Shown: positions 35,089-44,061, numbered from the stretch's first letter. The stretch is DNA of 64,000 bases from Halogranum amylolyticum (GCF_900110465.1 NZ_FODV01000006.1:124001-188000); one strand, 5' to 3'. The notes: generated by a model from the letters alone, not told the origin. Numbers and translations are program-made.

Positions 35089-37482
35089 TCACTCCAGTTC
35101 GGCCGTCTGTCGGTCCGCGTCCGAGCGTCCGAACCGGATCTCGAAACGAGCGCCGCCCGTCTCGCTCGCGACGACGGTGATCTCCCAGCCGTGGGCCTCG
35201 ACGATGTCGCGGACGATGGCGAGCCCGAACCCGGTTCCAGCGTTCGAGGTCGTGTGTCCGTGGTCGAAGACGGTGGTCCGCCGGTCCGGCGGGATGCCGG
35301 GACCGTCGTCGGCGACGTAGAACCCCCGATCCGCGGCGAGCGGTCCGACGGTGACAGCGACGTCGTGGCCGCCGTGTTCGACCGCGTTGCGAAAGAGGTT
35401 CTGGAGCGCCTCCGAGAAGCGCGTCCCGTCGGCGACGACGGTCTCGAGGCCGTCGGCCACCTCGACCGTCGCGTCGTGGGACTCGACGGTCTCCCATGCT
35501 CGCGTGACCGACCGTCCGAGGTCGATCTGCGACGTCTCACCGATGGTCTGCCCTCGTCGTGCCAGCGAGAGCACGTCGTCCGCCAGATGGTCGATACGGC
35601 CGAGCGCCTCCTCGACCCGGGAGAGATAGCTGTCGTCGCCCGTCTCACGCGCCATCTCGAGGAACCCCTGTGCGACGTTCAACGGGTTCCGGAGGTCGTG
35701 TGAGACGACGCTCGCGAACTCGTCGAGGCGTTCGTTCTGTCGCCGTAGCCGAGCGCGCTGGTCGAGTTCGTCGGTGACGTCGCGGGCGATGCCGGCGATG
35801 CCCCGAAACGAGTCGTCGTGCGGCAGTAACCGGGTGTGCGCTTCGTACGTCCGGCGGCCGTCGGTGTCCGGTGCGTCGATCTCGACCTCGAAGACGTTCT
35901 TCTCTCGGTCGCCCGAGAGCATCGCGTCGACGCCCTCGACGTACTCCTCGGCGATGCCGGACGCGACGAGCCCCTCGTCGACGAGGTCGAGAAACGGGTC
36001 GCCGAGCACGTCGTCGACCTCCGCGCCGAGGCTGGCGGCGAACGCCTCGTTGACCTGCGTCATCCGCCCCGCCTCGTCGAGGAGGAACACCCCGTCGGGG
36101 ACGGTCTCGACGAGGGTCTCGTAGCGCGCCATCTCCCGGTCGCGACGACGACGTTCGAGCGTGTGGCCGACGAGGTCGCCGAGCGTCCGCAGGAGACGGA
36201 CCTCGCGGTCCGACCAGCTCCGTTCGGTGTCGTGGCTAGCGAACTCCAGCACGCCGCGGAGCGACCAATCGCCGACGAGTGGGACGGCGACGACCGAGGA
36301 GACGCCCTGTCGTTCGTACCGCTCGCGTAGCGAGTCGGCCGCCGGCGGCATCGCCGAGAGCCGCTCGATGCGGACGTTCTCGAACCGGCGGAACTGGTCG
36401 AGCCACCACTCCGCCCCCGGACAGTCGGCAGCCGTCTCGTCGCCGGGAGCAACCCCGGACCGACGCCACTCGTGGCTCTTCTCGACGTCCGCCAGCGTGA
36501 CCGAGGCGTCGTCGCCGCCGTCGCCGCCGAGGGCGGGGGCGCTCTCGGTGCTGTAGATGGTCGCGCGCCCCGCACCCACGTACTCGGCGACGCTCTGGAG
36601 CGTCCACCGGAGTTTCGTGTCGACCTCGTCGGTCTCGGCGCCCATCAACGTCGTCGACGTGTCGATGACGAGGTCGGTCAGCCCGTCGTAGTACCGGCGG
36701 TCGGCCCGGCGACCGTCGTGGTCGGTGCGGTCGGAGAGCGTCCCGACGACGCTTCGGGGCGACTCGCCAGCGAACTGGTGGGTGGTGAGATGATAGCAGT
36801 AGTGGCGACGCTCGCCGTCGCCGTCGCGAATCTCGGCGTCGAACTGGACGGTGTCCGACTCCGCGGAGTCGGTCAGCAACTCGAGATGGTCGACCATCGT
36901 CCCGTCGGCGTCGATCTCCCCGACGTGGGTGCCGAGTATCGTCTCGCGGTCGTACCCCGTCGTCTCGACGAACAGTTCGTCGACGGAGGTGAACCGTCGC
37001 TCACCGTCGAGAACGTACACCGCGTTCTCCAGCGCCTCGATGGCCGCGCCGTACCGCTCTGAGGCGGTCTCCGCGCGGTACTGGGCGACGGCGTTGTGGA
37101 CTCGATTCGCGAGGACGGCGTACTGGTCGGTGCCGGTCTCCTTCTGCATATAGTCGGTCGCGCCGACCCGGAAGGCGTCGCGAGCGACCTCCTCGCTCCC
37201 CTTGCCGGTGAAGAGGATGAAAGGGAGGTCGGGGTACTGGCAGCGGACCGCTTCGAGGAGTTTCAATCCGTCCGTCTCGGGCATCTCGTAGTCGCTGACG
37301 ACACAGTCGATACGAGAGCCGTCGAGTCGGTCCCGCGCCTCGCATGCGGTCGTCACCGAGATCACCTCCACGTCGACGTCACCGCCGCCTTCGTAGCGTT
37401 CGAGATGGGTCTTCACCAACTCACCGAGCGCGGGCTGGTCGTCGACGTGGAGGACGCGAATCGGTGCGTCGGGGCGAACCAT
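35089..37482 (-). CDS. Hybrid sensor kinase: receiver-PAS-GAF-PAS-histidine kinase
   Basis: A 797-residue cytoplasmic protein. Residues about 1-125 form a receiver domain (acidic pair DD at 14-15, phosphoacceptor D64 in CVVSDYEMP, LFTGKG, YMQKE). Then come a PAS domain (about 140-255), a GAF domain (about 280-460, FASHDTERSWSDREVRLLRTL), a second PAS with PAC (about 475-605), and a kinase core with the H box FASVVSHDLRNPLNVAQGFLE, N box NLFRNAVEHGG, DDGPGIP and GFGLAIVRDI. This order is common for haloarchaeal orphan kinases. The ATG at 37482 starts directly at the receiver domain. No membrane segments are seen, so signals are probably intracellular. Confidence 0.9.
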   Translation of the reverse strand: MVRPDAPIRVLHVDDQPALGELVKTHLERYEGGGDVDVEVISVTTACEARDRLDGSRIDCVVSDYEMPETDGLKLLEAVRCQYPDLPFILFTGKGSEEVARDAFRVGATDYMQKETGTDQYAVLANRVHNAVAQYRAETASERYGAAIEALENAVYVLDGERRFTSVDELFVETTGYDRETILGTHVGEIDADGTMVDHLELLTDSAESDTVQFDAEIRDGDGERRHYCYHLTTHQFAGESPRSVVGTLSDRTDHDGRRADRRYYDGLTDLVIDTSTTLMGAETDEVDTKLRWTLQSVAEYVGAGRATIYSTESAPALGGDGGDDASVTLADVEKSHEWRRSGVAPGDETAADCPGAEWWLDQFRRFENVRIERLSAMPPAADSLRERYERQGVSSVVAVPLVGDWSLRGVLEFASHDTERSWSDREVRLLRTLGDLVGHTLERRRRDREMARYETLVETVPDGVFLLDEAGRMTQVNEAFAASLGAEVDDVLGDPFLDLVDEGLVASGIAEEYVEGVDAMLSGDREKNVFEVEIDAPDTDGRRTYEAHTRLLPHDDSFRGIAGIARDVTDELDQRARLRRQNERLDEFASVVSHDLRNPLNVAQGFLEMARETGDDSYLSRVEEALGRIDHLADDVLSLARRGQTIGETSQIDLGRSVTRAWETVESHDATVEVADGLETVVADGTRFSEALQNLFRNAVEHGGHDVAVTVGPLAADRGFYVADDGPGIPPDRRTTVFDHGHTTSNAGTGFGLAIVRDIVEAHGWEITVVASETGGARFEIRFGRSDADRQTAELE

Positions 37483-37541
37483 GTCGATTGGGAGACAATT
37501 ATCGGTATTGACTCTTGTGGATGGGTTATCACGTCTGAGAC

Positions 37542-38477
37542 TCACTCAGTCGTCGACCGCTCGGTACGGTCGGCGGCGTCGTCGGCCGACCCATCGCTCC
37601 CGGCGGTGACGTAGATGCCGCCGAGGACGACCGCCCCGCCGACGAGCGTCGCCGCCGTCGGCACCTGTCCGAGGAGGACGAGCGCCAGCAGCGTGCTCCC
37701 GACCGGTTCGCCGAGCAGCGAGACGCTGACGACGCTCGACTCGAGATGCGCGAGCGCCCAGTTGATGAGCGTGTGGCCGAGCAGCCCCGGTCCGACCGCC
37801 ATCCCGAGAAACAGGAGCCACTCGCGGGGTGGGTAGCCGACGAGCGCGTGACCCTCCGCGACGGTGAGTCCGAACAACACGGTCGTACAGACGGTGTAGA
37901 CGACGATGACGTAGGGAAGAAGCGCGATCCGCTGGCGGAGCGACCGGCCGGCGAGGAAGTAGCTGGCGGCGGCGACCGCGCCGACGACGGCCAGCGCGTT
38001 CCCGTACAGCGGTCGTGGGGCGGCGACGGCGACGCCGGAGAGCAAGTCGCCGACCGACATCACGATCATGCCGACGACGGCGACGAGGATGCCGACGACC
38101 GTCCGACGGGTCACGCGCTCGTCGAGCAGCGCCCAGGCACCGACGGCGACGAACAGCGGTTGGGCCTGTACGAGCGTCACGCTCGCGGCGACGGTGGTCC
38201 ACTCTAGACTCTCGAACCACGAGGCGAAGTGGATCGCGAGCGCGACGCCCGAGGCGACGGCGACGGCGACGTCGCGGAGTCGAAGCTTCCGGAAGTCGTC
38301 GGCGTGGCGAGCGACGGCGACGGGCGCGAGCAGGAGCGTCGTGAACAGTACCCGGTAGAGCGCCTTCACGAGACTCGGCGCCTCGCTCCACGTGACGAGG
38401 ATGGCGCTGGTGCTGACCGCGAGGACGGCGACGGCCAACCCGGCCAGCGGCGGGACGTGACGGTCGAGTCGCGACAC
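37542..38477 (-). CDS. EamA/DMT-family transporter
   Basis: A 311-residue integral membrane protein with ten hydrophobic segments in two EamA repeats; the first begins LAVAVLAVSTSAILVTWSEAPSLVKALYRVLFTTLLLAP and the second includes SLLGEPVGSTLLALVLLGQVPTAATLVGG. Such proteins export small metabolites or amino acids. Translation starts at GTG 38477; the only nearby upstream ATG is out of frame. It lies 59 bp upstream of the hybrid kinase on the same strand and may share its transcript. Confidence 0.88.
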   Translation of the reverse strand: MSRLDRHVPPLAGLAVAVLAVSTSAILVTWSEAPSLVKALYRVLFTTLLLAPVAVARHADDFRKLRLRDVAVAVASGVALAIHFASWFESLEWTTVAASVTLVQAQPLFVAVGAWALLDERVTRRTVVGILVAVVGMIVMSVGDLLSGVAVAAPRPLYGNALAVVGAVAAASYFLAGRSLRQRIALLPYVIVVYTVCTTVLFGLTVAEGHALVGYPPREWLLFLGMAVGPGLLGHTLINWALAHLESSVVSVSLLGEPVGSTLLALVLLGQVPTAATLVGGAVVLGGIYVTAGSDGSADDAADRTERSTTE

Positions 38478-38539
38478 AGATGCATCTCGTGGCTCTGGTG
38501 TTTACCGGTTGCGACTCGGTGTCACGTCCCCCAGAGAAC

Positions 38540-38813
38540 CTACCGTTTTCGAGCACGAACCAGCGCCTTCGGGTTCGCAAAAGAGTCGACTGCGCCGTCG
38601 TCGGCGAACTCGACTGCGAACCGCTCGTGCGCGCCGGCGGGTGCCTCACGGAACCGCCGCTGGAGTTCCGCGCGGTCCGCGTCGGACACCCCCCGTCTGT
38701 TCGATCCACGCGTCGAACTCGAGGTCGTCGCTGCCGCGGTGGACAGCGCTCTCGACGTCGTCCTCGGCGGCCGCCCCGAAACTCGCAGCGGTGTCGCGTT
38801 TCTGATCGTTCAT
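38540..38813 (-). pseudogene. Small hypothetical gene broken by a one-base insertion in a G tract
   Basis: From ATG 38813 the frame reads MNDQKRDTAASFGAAAEDDV on to FDAWIEQTGG and then turns into Arg/Pro-rich sequence with an early stop. If the run of six C (plus strand, near 38690) had five, the frame would continue VSDADRAELQRRFREAPAGA and AVEFADDGAVDSFANPKALV to a TAG at 38540-38542, giving an acidic protein of about 90 residues with normal haloarchaeal composition. The homopolymer makes either a true frameshift or a sequencing error possible. Family unknown. Confidence 0.62.
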
Positions 38814-38929
38814 AGTCGGAGTTCACAGGGAGACGCGAAAAGTGGTGTCCGGGTGGGGGAGTCTGCGACGAAAGGACGTTCCTCCGCAGGCCGAAACGGG
38901 TTTGTCGGGTCCGGGTACAGACACACCGT

Positions 38930-39067
38930 ATGGGTCACTGCACCGACTACGGCGAGGAACTTCGAGAAGTCGTCGAGAGTGAGACGGACGCCCGGTTCAG
39001 CGACGCGAAGGTTTGGGAGTGTCCCGACTGCGGCGGGGTTCTCGGCGTGACGCGGATCGGGGTGTGA
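38930..39067 (+). CDS. 45-residue zinc-ribbon-like microprotein
   Basis: The product is MGHCTDYGEELREVVESETD and continues to WECPDCGGVLGVTRIGV. The C-terminal CPDCG is one half of a two-CPxCG zinc-finger microprotein as found widely in haloarchaea. The first half, which should read C-x2-CG, is CTDYG, so one cysteine is replaced by tyrosine and His3 might fill in. It is short, but the motif, the spacing of the two halves and the codon use support it. Role unknown; other such proteins are small regulators. Confidence 0.6.
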   Translation: MGHCTDYGEELREVVESETDARFSDAKVWECPDCGGVLGVTRIGV

Positions 39068-39085
39068 GGAGGGGAGAGCGCAGTT

Positions 39086-39841
39086 TTACTCCGCGTCGAC
39101 GAACTGCGGCCGTTCCTCGTAGGCGATGGGGTCGCGGGTAGCGACGTTTCGAAACGCCTGCAGGCGGAACGCACAGGAGTCGCAGGTGCCGCAGGCGGGT
39201 GCCTCCGCGCGGTAACAGGACCACGTGTGCTCGAACGGAACGCCGAGTTCGACGCCGCGTCTCGCTATCTCGGTCTTCGAGTCGTGGACGAACGGCACCT
39301 CCAGCGAGATGTCCGTGCCGGGTTTCGTCCCGACGTCGACCATCGTCTCGAACGCCTCGAAGAACTCCGGTCGGCAGTCAGGATATCCAGAGTAGTCCTC
39401 GCTGTGCGCGCCGACGAAGACGGCGTCGCAGTCGTTGGCCTCGGCGTAGGAGACGGCCATCGAGAGCAGGTTGGCGTTGCGGAACGGAACGTACGACGTG
39501 GGGACGTCGTCGCTCTCCAGGTCGGCGTCCGCGACGGCCATCGAGTCGTCGGTGAGACTCGACGCGCCGATGGCCGAGAGGTGGTCGGTCTCGATGCGGA
39601 GGAACTCCGCGGCGTCAAGGTCGTCGGCGAGTTTCTTCGCGCAGGCGAGTTCCTTGGACTCGGTCTTCTGGCCGTAGGAGGTGTGGAGCGCGTAGATGTC
39701 GTACCCCTGCTCCTGGGCCTCGTAGGCGGCGGTGGCGCTGTCCATGCCGCCCGAGAGGAGGACGACGGCGCGTTTGGCTGACTGGTCGGTCTGGTCGGTC
39801 TGGTCGGTTAGATCGGTCGGGTCGGAATCAGTATCGGTCAT
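39086..39841 (-). CDS. queC: 7-cyano-7-deazaguanine (preQ0) synthase QueC
   Basis: A 251-residue cytoplasmic enzyme that converts 7-carboxy-7-deazaguanine to preQ0 with ATP and ammonia. It shows the PP-loop SGGMDSATAAYEA, the RNANLLSMAVSYAE and GAHSEDYSGYPDCRPEFF segments and the C-terminal zinc cysteines in CYRAEAPACGTCDSCAFR. In Archaea preQ0 feeds archaeosine in tRNA position 15. The N terminus has a 9-bp-repeat-encoded TDQTDQTDQ string. It is the last gene of queD-queE-queC, 15 bp after queE. Confidence 0.96.
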   Translation of the reverse strand: MTDTDSDPTDLTDQTDQTDQSAKRAVVLLSGGMDSATAAYEAQEQGYDIYALHTSYGQKTESKELACAKKLADDLDAAEFLRIETDHLSAIGASSLTDDSMAVADADLESDDVPTSYVPFRNANLLSMAVSYAEANDCDAVFVGAHSEDYSGYPDCRPEFFEAFETMVDVGTKPGTDISLEVPFVHDSKTEIARRGVELGVPFEHTWSCYRAEAPACGTCDSCAFRLQAFRNVATRDPIAYEERPQFVDAE

Positions 39842-39856
39842 GGATGGCTGAGAGAG

Positions 39857-40630
39857 CTACGTTTCGGGGGCGTCGTTCCAGAGGTCGACGTGGAGTCGCG
39901 GCGTGTAGCGATAGCCGTACTCGACGGCGAGGTCGGCGACGACGGTGCGTGTCTCGGCGAGTCGGTCGCGAGTCTGTCCCTCTGGCATCAGCAAGACGTC
40001 GGTGTCCGGAACCTCGACGTCGGCGGCGGCGCGAATCTCGGCGACGAGCGACTCGATCTCGGCCATATCTTCGCGGCCGGTGACGACGAACTTGAACTGG
40101 CGGTCGTACCGTTCGGCGAACGTCGCCAGCGCGTCGACGTCGACGCGGCGCTCCTCGTGGCGCTCGGCCCACTCGCCCTCGCCCTTCGGATCCCTCTCGA
40201 CCGTCGGCGTCGAGGAGGCCAGTTTCGGACTGACGCTCGCGAGGTCGATGGGCGTCTCGGCGTCGGGGACGATAGTGCCGTTCGTCTCGACGGTGGTGTG
40301 GTAGCCCAGCGCGTCGAGTCGCCGGAGGAGGTCCTGCGAGGACTCGTGGACGAACGGTTCCCCACCCGTGAGGACGACGTGGTCGGCGTCGTAGCTCTGG
40401 ACTTCCTCGACGATGTCGTCCAGCGTCAGCCACGCGTGGGTCGGTTCCCACGAGGTGTGGTAGGAGTCGCAGAACCAACAGCGGAGGTTACAGCCGCTGG
40501 TACGGACGAACACGCTCGGGACGCCCGCGAGCGTCCCCTCTCCCTGCAGCGAGACGAACACCTCGTTGACGGGGAGGGCGTCGCCCTCGGGCGCGCTGTC
40601 GGGACGCTCGACCGTGGACGTGACCGGCAT
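39857..40630 (-). CDS. queE: 7-carboxy-7-deazaguanine synthase QueE (radical SAM)
   Basis: A 257-residue radical SAM enzyme that makes 7-carboxy-7-deazaguanine from the QueD product. The cluster motif is in SGCNLRCWFCDSYHTSWEP (C-x3-C-x2-C), preceded by the substrate-side stretch FVSLQGEGTLAGVPSVFVR and followed by VVLTGGEPF. The C-terminal half (LLMPEGQTRD and YTPRLHVDLW) is typical. The start ATG overlaps the queD stop by 1 bp. Confidence 0.95.
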   Translation of the reverse strand: MPVTSTVERPDSAPEGDALPVNEVFVSLQGEGTLAGVPSVFVRTSGCNLRCWFCDSYHTSWEPTHAWLTLDDIVEEVQSYDADHVVLTGGEPFVHESSQDLLRRLDALGYHTTVETNGTIVPDAETPIDLASVSPKLASSTPTVERDPKGEGEWAERHEERRVDVDALATFAERYDRQFKFVVTGREDMAEIESLVAEIRAAADVEVPDTDVLLMPEGQTRDRLAETRTVVADLAVEYGYRYTPRLHVDLWNDAPET

Positions 40631-41097
40631 CAGAACGACCCGCCGCAGAGTTCGCTCGTCTCCGAGACCTGTACCGAGACGTCGCGGACGTTGTCGCCGA
40701 GTTCCTCGGCGAGTCGCCGTTCGAGGACGACGCTCATCACCTCGGCCGTCGGCGGCGACTCGAAGCGAACGACCGCGTCGCCGTCGCCGCTGGCCTCGAA
40801 CGCCTCGACAAGGGGATCACCCTCCTCCAGAAGGAACCGGTGGTCCCAGCGGTCGACGATCTCCGTCACCTCGCCCTTGTCGACGACCCACCCCTCCTCG
40901 GTGAGGTCGCCGACGACACGAACGGAGATCTCGTAGTTGTGGCCGTGCGGACGGCTACACTTGCCGTCGTGATGCATGAGTCGGTGGCCCGAACTGATGC
41001 GGATCGGTCGGTCGCGGCCGATGTGGAGAACGCGTGCGCCGGCGTCGACGTCGGCGAGTCCAGCCTCGGGAGCATCTCCGAGTATTCTCTGGGTCAT
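40630..41097 (-). CDS. queD: 6-carboxy-tetrahydropterin synthase QueD
   Basis: A 155-residue enzyme converting dihydroneopterin triphosphate to 6-carboxy-tetrahydropterin, the first dedicated step of 7-deazaguanine synthesis. The zinc histidines are in SSGHRLMHHDGKCSRPHGHNYEI and the catalytic region has DKGEV and WDHRFLL. First gene of the que operon. A TATA box about 27 bp before the ATG suggests a leaderless transcript. Confidence 0.94.
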   Translation of the reverse strand: MTQRILGDAPEAGLADVDAGARVLHIGRDRPIRISSGHRLMHHDGKCSRPHGHNYEISVRVVGDLTEEGWVVDKGEVTEIVDRWDHRFLLEEGDPLVEAFEASGDGDAVVRFESPPTAEVMSVVLERRLAEELGDNVRDVSVQVSETSELCGGSF

Positions 41098-41120
41098 ATT
41101 CGATGAATATCTTCGGGGCG

Positions 41121-41127
41121 TATAAAA
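41121..41127 (-). promoter_or_regulatory. TATA box of the queDEC operon
   Basis: TTTTATA on the minus strand, centred about 27 bp before the queD ATG (41097), is the expected haloarchaeal spacing for leaderless transcription. The rest of the 138-bp gap upstream (to 41235) shows no gene. Confidence 0.7.
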
Positions 41128-41235
41128 CCGCGTTTACCGGTCGTGCTGTGGGCGTCGCTAGCGGGAAACCGGGGCAAGGGAGCGGGTTGGAGAGCGGTGA
41201 GAAAGAGGGGGCGGTGACTAGAGAACGGTCGAGTG

Positions 41236-41640
41236 TCAGTCCAGCCCTTCGAACGCCGCGATCTTCTCGCGGCGCTCGTCGTCGATGGGCGTGGGCTTCC
41301 CCGTCTCGGCGTCGACGATCACCTGCGTCGTCCGGGCGGTGGCGGCGACCTCGTCGCCGACGCGCACCTCGTACTCCATCGGGTAACTGGACGTCCCGAG
41401 GTCGGGCACACGGACGGCGACGGTCACCTCGTCGCCGAGCGTCACCGACCGCTCGTAGTCGATCTCGAGGTTGGCGACGACCATGTCGATGTCCGCCAGT
41501 TCGACGTCGAGGACGGCGTCGAGATAGTCGACGCGGGCGTGTTCGAGGTAGGTGACGTAGACGGCGTTGTTGACGTGACCCCAGGGGTCGAGGTCGCGGT
41601 AGCGCACCGAGAGGGTCGTCTCGTGACGGAACTCGCTCAT
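41236..41640 (-). CDS. Acyl-CoA thioesterase, 4HBT hotdog fold
   Basis: A 134-residue hotdog-fold protein with the YbgC/4HBT start VRYRDLDPWGHVNNAVYVTYLEHARVDYL, where the aspartate and histidine region forms the active site. It hydrolyses acyl- or aryl-CoA esters. It is the last gene downstream of the liv importer genes, 65 bp after livM, and with the CoA ligase of the same cluster suggests control of a CoA ester pool. ATG 41640 fits the fold start. Confidence 0.9.
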   Translation of the reverse strand: MSEFRHETTLSVRYRDLDPWGHVNNAVYVTYLEHARVDYLDAVLDVELADIDMVVANLEIDYERSVTLGDEVTVAVRVPDLGTSSYPMEYEVRVGDEVAATARTTQVIVDAETGKPTPIDDERREKIAAFEGLD

Positions 41641-41705
41641 AGGGAGAGAGCCACGGGCCGGGAGTGAAAGCGCGAGGGTCGGCGACGGGTTTGCCGCCAC
41701 CTGTC

Positions 41706-42992
41706 TCAGCGGTCGAACCGACGACCGAGCGCCGCCGGCAACCGCTCGGCGACGCGACCGCCGAGTCGGTCGCGGACCGTCCCGACCATCCCGTTCGGGA
41801 CGTAGAGCACGAACAGCACGAACAGCAGCCCGACGTAGAGGGCAGCGTGGCCGTTCAGGAAGGTGTCGATCGCCTCGCCGACGGTGAGGCCGTCGTAGAC
41901 GACCGTCGACAGCGTCGCCTCGCCGAGCTGCGACTGGAGGTACGGGAGGAGCCCGCCGCCCTCGCCGGCCTTCGAGAGGAACTCGCGGACCGTCTCGTCG
42001 AACAGCCGTCCGTACAGCGGCCCGGCGAGCGTGCCGAACCCGCCGATGATCGCCGCGAGGAGTGCGTCGCCGGCGACGAGGAAGAAGAAGGCGTTCTCCG
42101 GCGTGGCGGAGCGACGGAACCCCGCGAACAGGCCGCCCGCGACGGCGGCGAAGAAGGCGCTGATGGCGAACGCACCGAGTTTGTACCGGAAGGTGTCGTA
42201 GCCGACCGCCTCCGCGCGTTCCTCGTTCTCGCGGATGGCGACCATCACCCGCCCGAACGGCGAGTGGATGATGCGCTGCATCGCGAAGTAGCAGACGAGG
42301 ACGACGAGCCCGACCATGTAGTAGGACACCTCCGTCGTCGACAGCGAGACGAACCCCAGCAGTCCCTCGATCTCGTCGCCCGACAGCTGGCCGATGGCGA
42401 GGTTCAGCGCGTCGACGCCGGGGACGCCGATCTCGAAGCCGGTGGTCCGCCCCGTCACGGCGATGCCGTCGCGGGGGTTCGACCCGACGAAGTCCCAGTC
42501 GCGGACGAACACGTACAGCACCTGCGAGAAGCCGAGCGTGATCATCGCGAAGTAGACGCCCGTCAGGCGGAACGAGACGGCCCCGATGAGAAGCGCCAAG
42601 AGGAGCGCGAGGAGGCCGCCGAGCACGAGCAGCAGCACGAACGGCGTCTCCGCGCCCAAGAGAGGAAGTTTGCCGTTCGCGGCGAGGACGACGAGGTACG
42701 CGCCGGTCCCGTAGAACGCGGCGTGGCCGAACGAGAGATAGCCCGTGTAGCCGGAGACGAAGTCGAACGACATCGCGAAGAGCGCGAAGTAGAGCACACC
42801 GACCATCGTCTCCACGCGCGGGAGCAGCGTCGTCATCTCCGCGGAGAGCGGCGAGCTGACGAGCAGCGTGTAGATACCGGGGTAGGCCGCGAGGAAGGCG
42901 ACGACGGCGAGGTGGACGACGTGGTCCCGGAGGTACTGGACGGGCCACGTCTCGGCAACGTCGTCGAACCGAGCGCCGAACTCGACGCTAAT
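41706..42992 (-). CDS. livM: Branched-chain/aromatic acid ABC permease LivM, probable ATT start
   Basis: A permease of about 428 residues with around ten helices and the LivM signature DFVSGYTGYLSFGHAAFYGTGAYL. The first ATG (42836) would drop a hydrophobic helix (HLAVVAFLAAYPGIYTLLVSS) that is in frame upstream and belongs to the family's N terminus. No ATG, GTG or TTG exists between that helix and the next upstream stop (43044-43046). ATT at 42990-42992 sits 7 bp after AGGAGGTG, a perfect anti-16S match, and overlaps the livH stop, so an unusual ATT start coupled to livH is proposed. If wrong, translation starts at 42836. Confidence 0.8.
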   Translation of the reverse strand: MSVEFGARFDDVAETWPVQYLRDHVVHLAVVAFLAAYPGIYTLLVSSPLSAEMTTLLPRVETMVGVLYFALFAMSFDFVSGYTGYLSFGHAAFYGTGAYLVVLAANGKLPLLGAETPFVLLLVLGGLLALLLALLIGAVSFRLTGVYFAMITLGFSQVLYVFVRDWDFVGSNPRDGIAVTGRTTGFEIGVPGVDALNLAIGQLSGDEIEGLLGFVSLSTTEVSYYMVGLVVLVCYFAMQRIIHSPFGRVMVAIRENEERAEAVGYDTFRYKLGAFAISAFFAAVAGGLFAGFRRSATPENAFFFLVAGDALLAAIIGGFGTLAGPLYGRLFDETVREFLSKAGEGGGLLPYLQSQLGEATLSTVVYDGLTVGEAIDTFLNGHAALYVGLLFVLFVLYVPNGMVGTVRDRLGGRVAERLPAALGRRFDR

Positions 42993-44061
42993 GGCCCCCC
43001 ACCTCCTCGACGCCGAACAGTCCTTGCGGGCGGACGACGAGCATCACCACGAGGATGAGGAAGATCGTCATCTGCGGGAGGCCGGTGAACTCGACGGCGT
43101 TCTGGAACCACCAGGTCGTCGTCGCGTCGGCTAGACCGACGACGAGCCCGGCGACGACCGTCCCCCGGAACGTTCCGAGGCCACCGATGATGACGACGAC
43201 GAACGCCGGGAGCAACGTCTCGGAGGCCAGCGGGACGCTCGCCCCCCACGTCGGGTCCCACATGAGCAGCACGCCCGCCGCCCCTGCCAACCCCGCACCG
43301 AGCGCGAAGACGACGGTGAACACCCGGCGGACGTCGACGCCGAGCGCCTCGGTCATCTCTGCGTCCTCGCTGCCAGCGCGGATGTAGAGGCCGTACCGGG
43401 TTCGCGTGAGGAACGCCCAGATGCCGGCGACAGTCAAGACGCCGAAGAGGATCTCGAACAGTCGGAGTCCCGGCACCGAGACGGGACCGAGACCGACGTT
43501 CTGCGAGAGCAGCGCCGGCTTCGTCGCCAGCGCGTCCTGCCAGTCGGAGATGGGTTGGAGGCCGTAGAAGCTGACGACGATGCGGGCGAGTTCGTCCAGC
43601 ATCAGCGTCAGCCCGAACGTCAGCAGAATCTGGTACAGCGGCGGTCGGTCGTACAGTCGGCGGACGAGTCCGACCTCGATCGCCCCGCCGAGCGCCGCCA
43701 GCGCGGCGAAGACGACGAGCAGTCCGACGAAGAAGTACGCGACCCGCGTCAGCGGCCCGGTGTCCTGCGAGACGAGGAGCACGAGCACCAACCCGCCGAG
43801 GTAGGCACCGATCATCGTCAGCGACCCGTGGGCGAAGTTGAGCACGCCCATCAGCCCGAAGATGAGGGTGAGGCCGCTGGCGATCATGATGTAGAGCGAC
43901 GCCTTCGACAGCCCGTTCAGCAGGACCGAGAGGAGCGTACTCGGGTCGAGGAAGTCGACGAGGGCGTCGACGGTCACCTGTAACGGGAGGGACGTCAGGT
44001 CGACGGGGACGGCCCCCGGGTCGGTGGGAGCGACCGCCGCGAGTGCGAGCAGGTCGATCAT
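42988..44061 (-). CDS. livH: Branched-chain/aromatic acid ABC permease LivH
   Basis: A 357-residue membrane permease. After an N-terminal extension of about 45 residues the LivH core starts with LLNGLSKASLYIMIASGLTLIFGLMGVLNFAHGSLTMIGAYLG, and later shows YGLYIRAGSEDAEMTEALGVDVRRVFTVVFALGAGLAGAAGVL, both diagnostic. It forms the channel with LivM. The start ATGA overlaps the livF stop by 4 bp. Confidence 0.93.
   Translation of the reverse strand: MIDLLALAAVAPTDPGAVPVDLTSLPLQVTVDALVDFLDPSTLLSVLLNGLSKASLYIMIASGLTLIFGLMGVLNFAHGSLTMIGAYLGGLVLVLLVSQDTGPLTRVAYFFVGLLVVFAALAALGGAIEVGLVRRLYDRPPLYQILLTFGLTLMLDELARIVVSFYGLQPISDWQDALATKPALLSQNVGLGPVSVPGLRLFEILFGVLTVAGIWAFLTRTRYGLYIRAGSEDAEMTEALGVDVRRVFTVVFALGAGLAGAAGVLLMWDPTWGASVPLASETLLPAFVVVIIGGLGTFRGTVVAGLVVGLADATTTWWFQNAVEFTGLPQMTIFLILVVMLVVRPQGLFGVEEVGGH
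43000..43007 (-). promoter_or_regulatory. Strong Shine-Dalgarno AGGAGGTG deciding the livM start
   Basis: AGGAGGTG on the minus strand is fully complementary to the 16S rRNA 3' end CACCTCCT. It lies within the last codons of livH (encoding EEV) and 7 bp before the ATT proposed as livM start. Confidence 0.72.
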
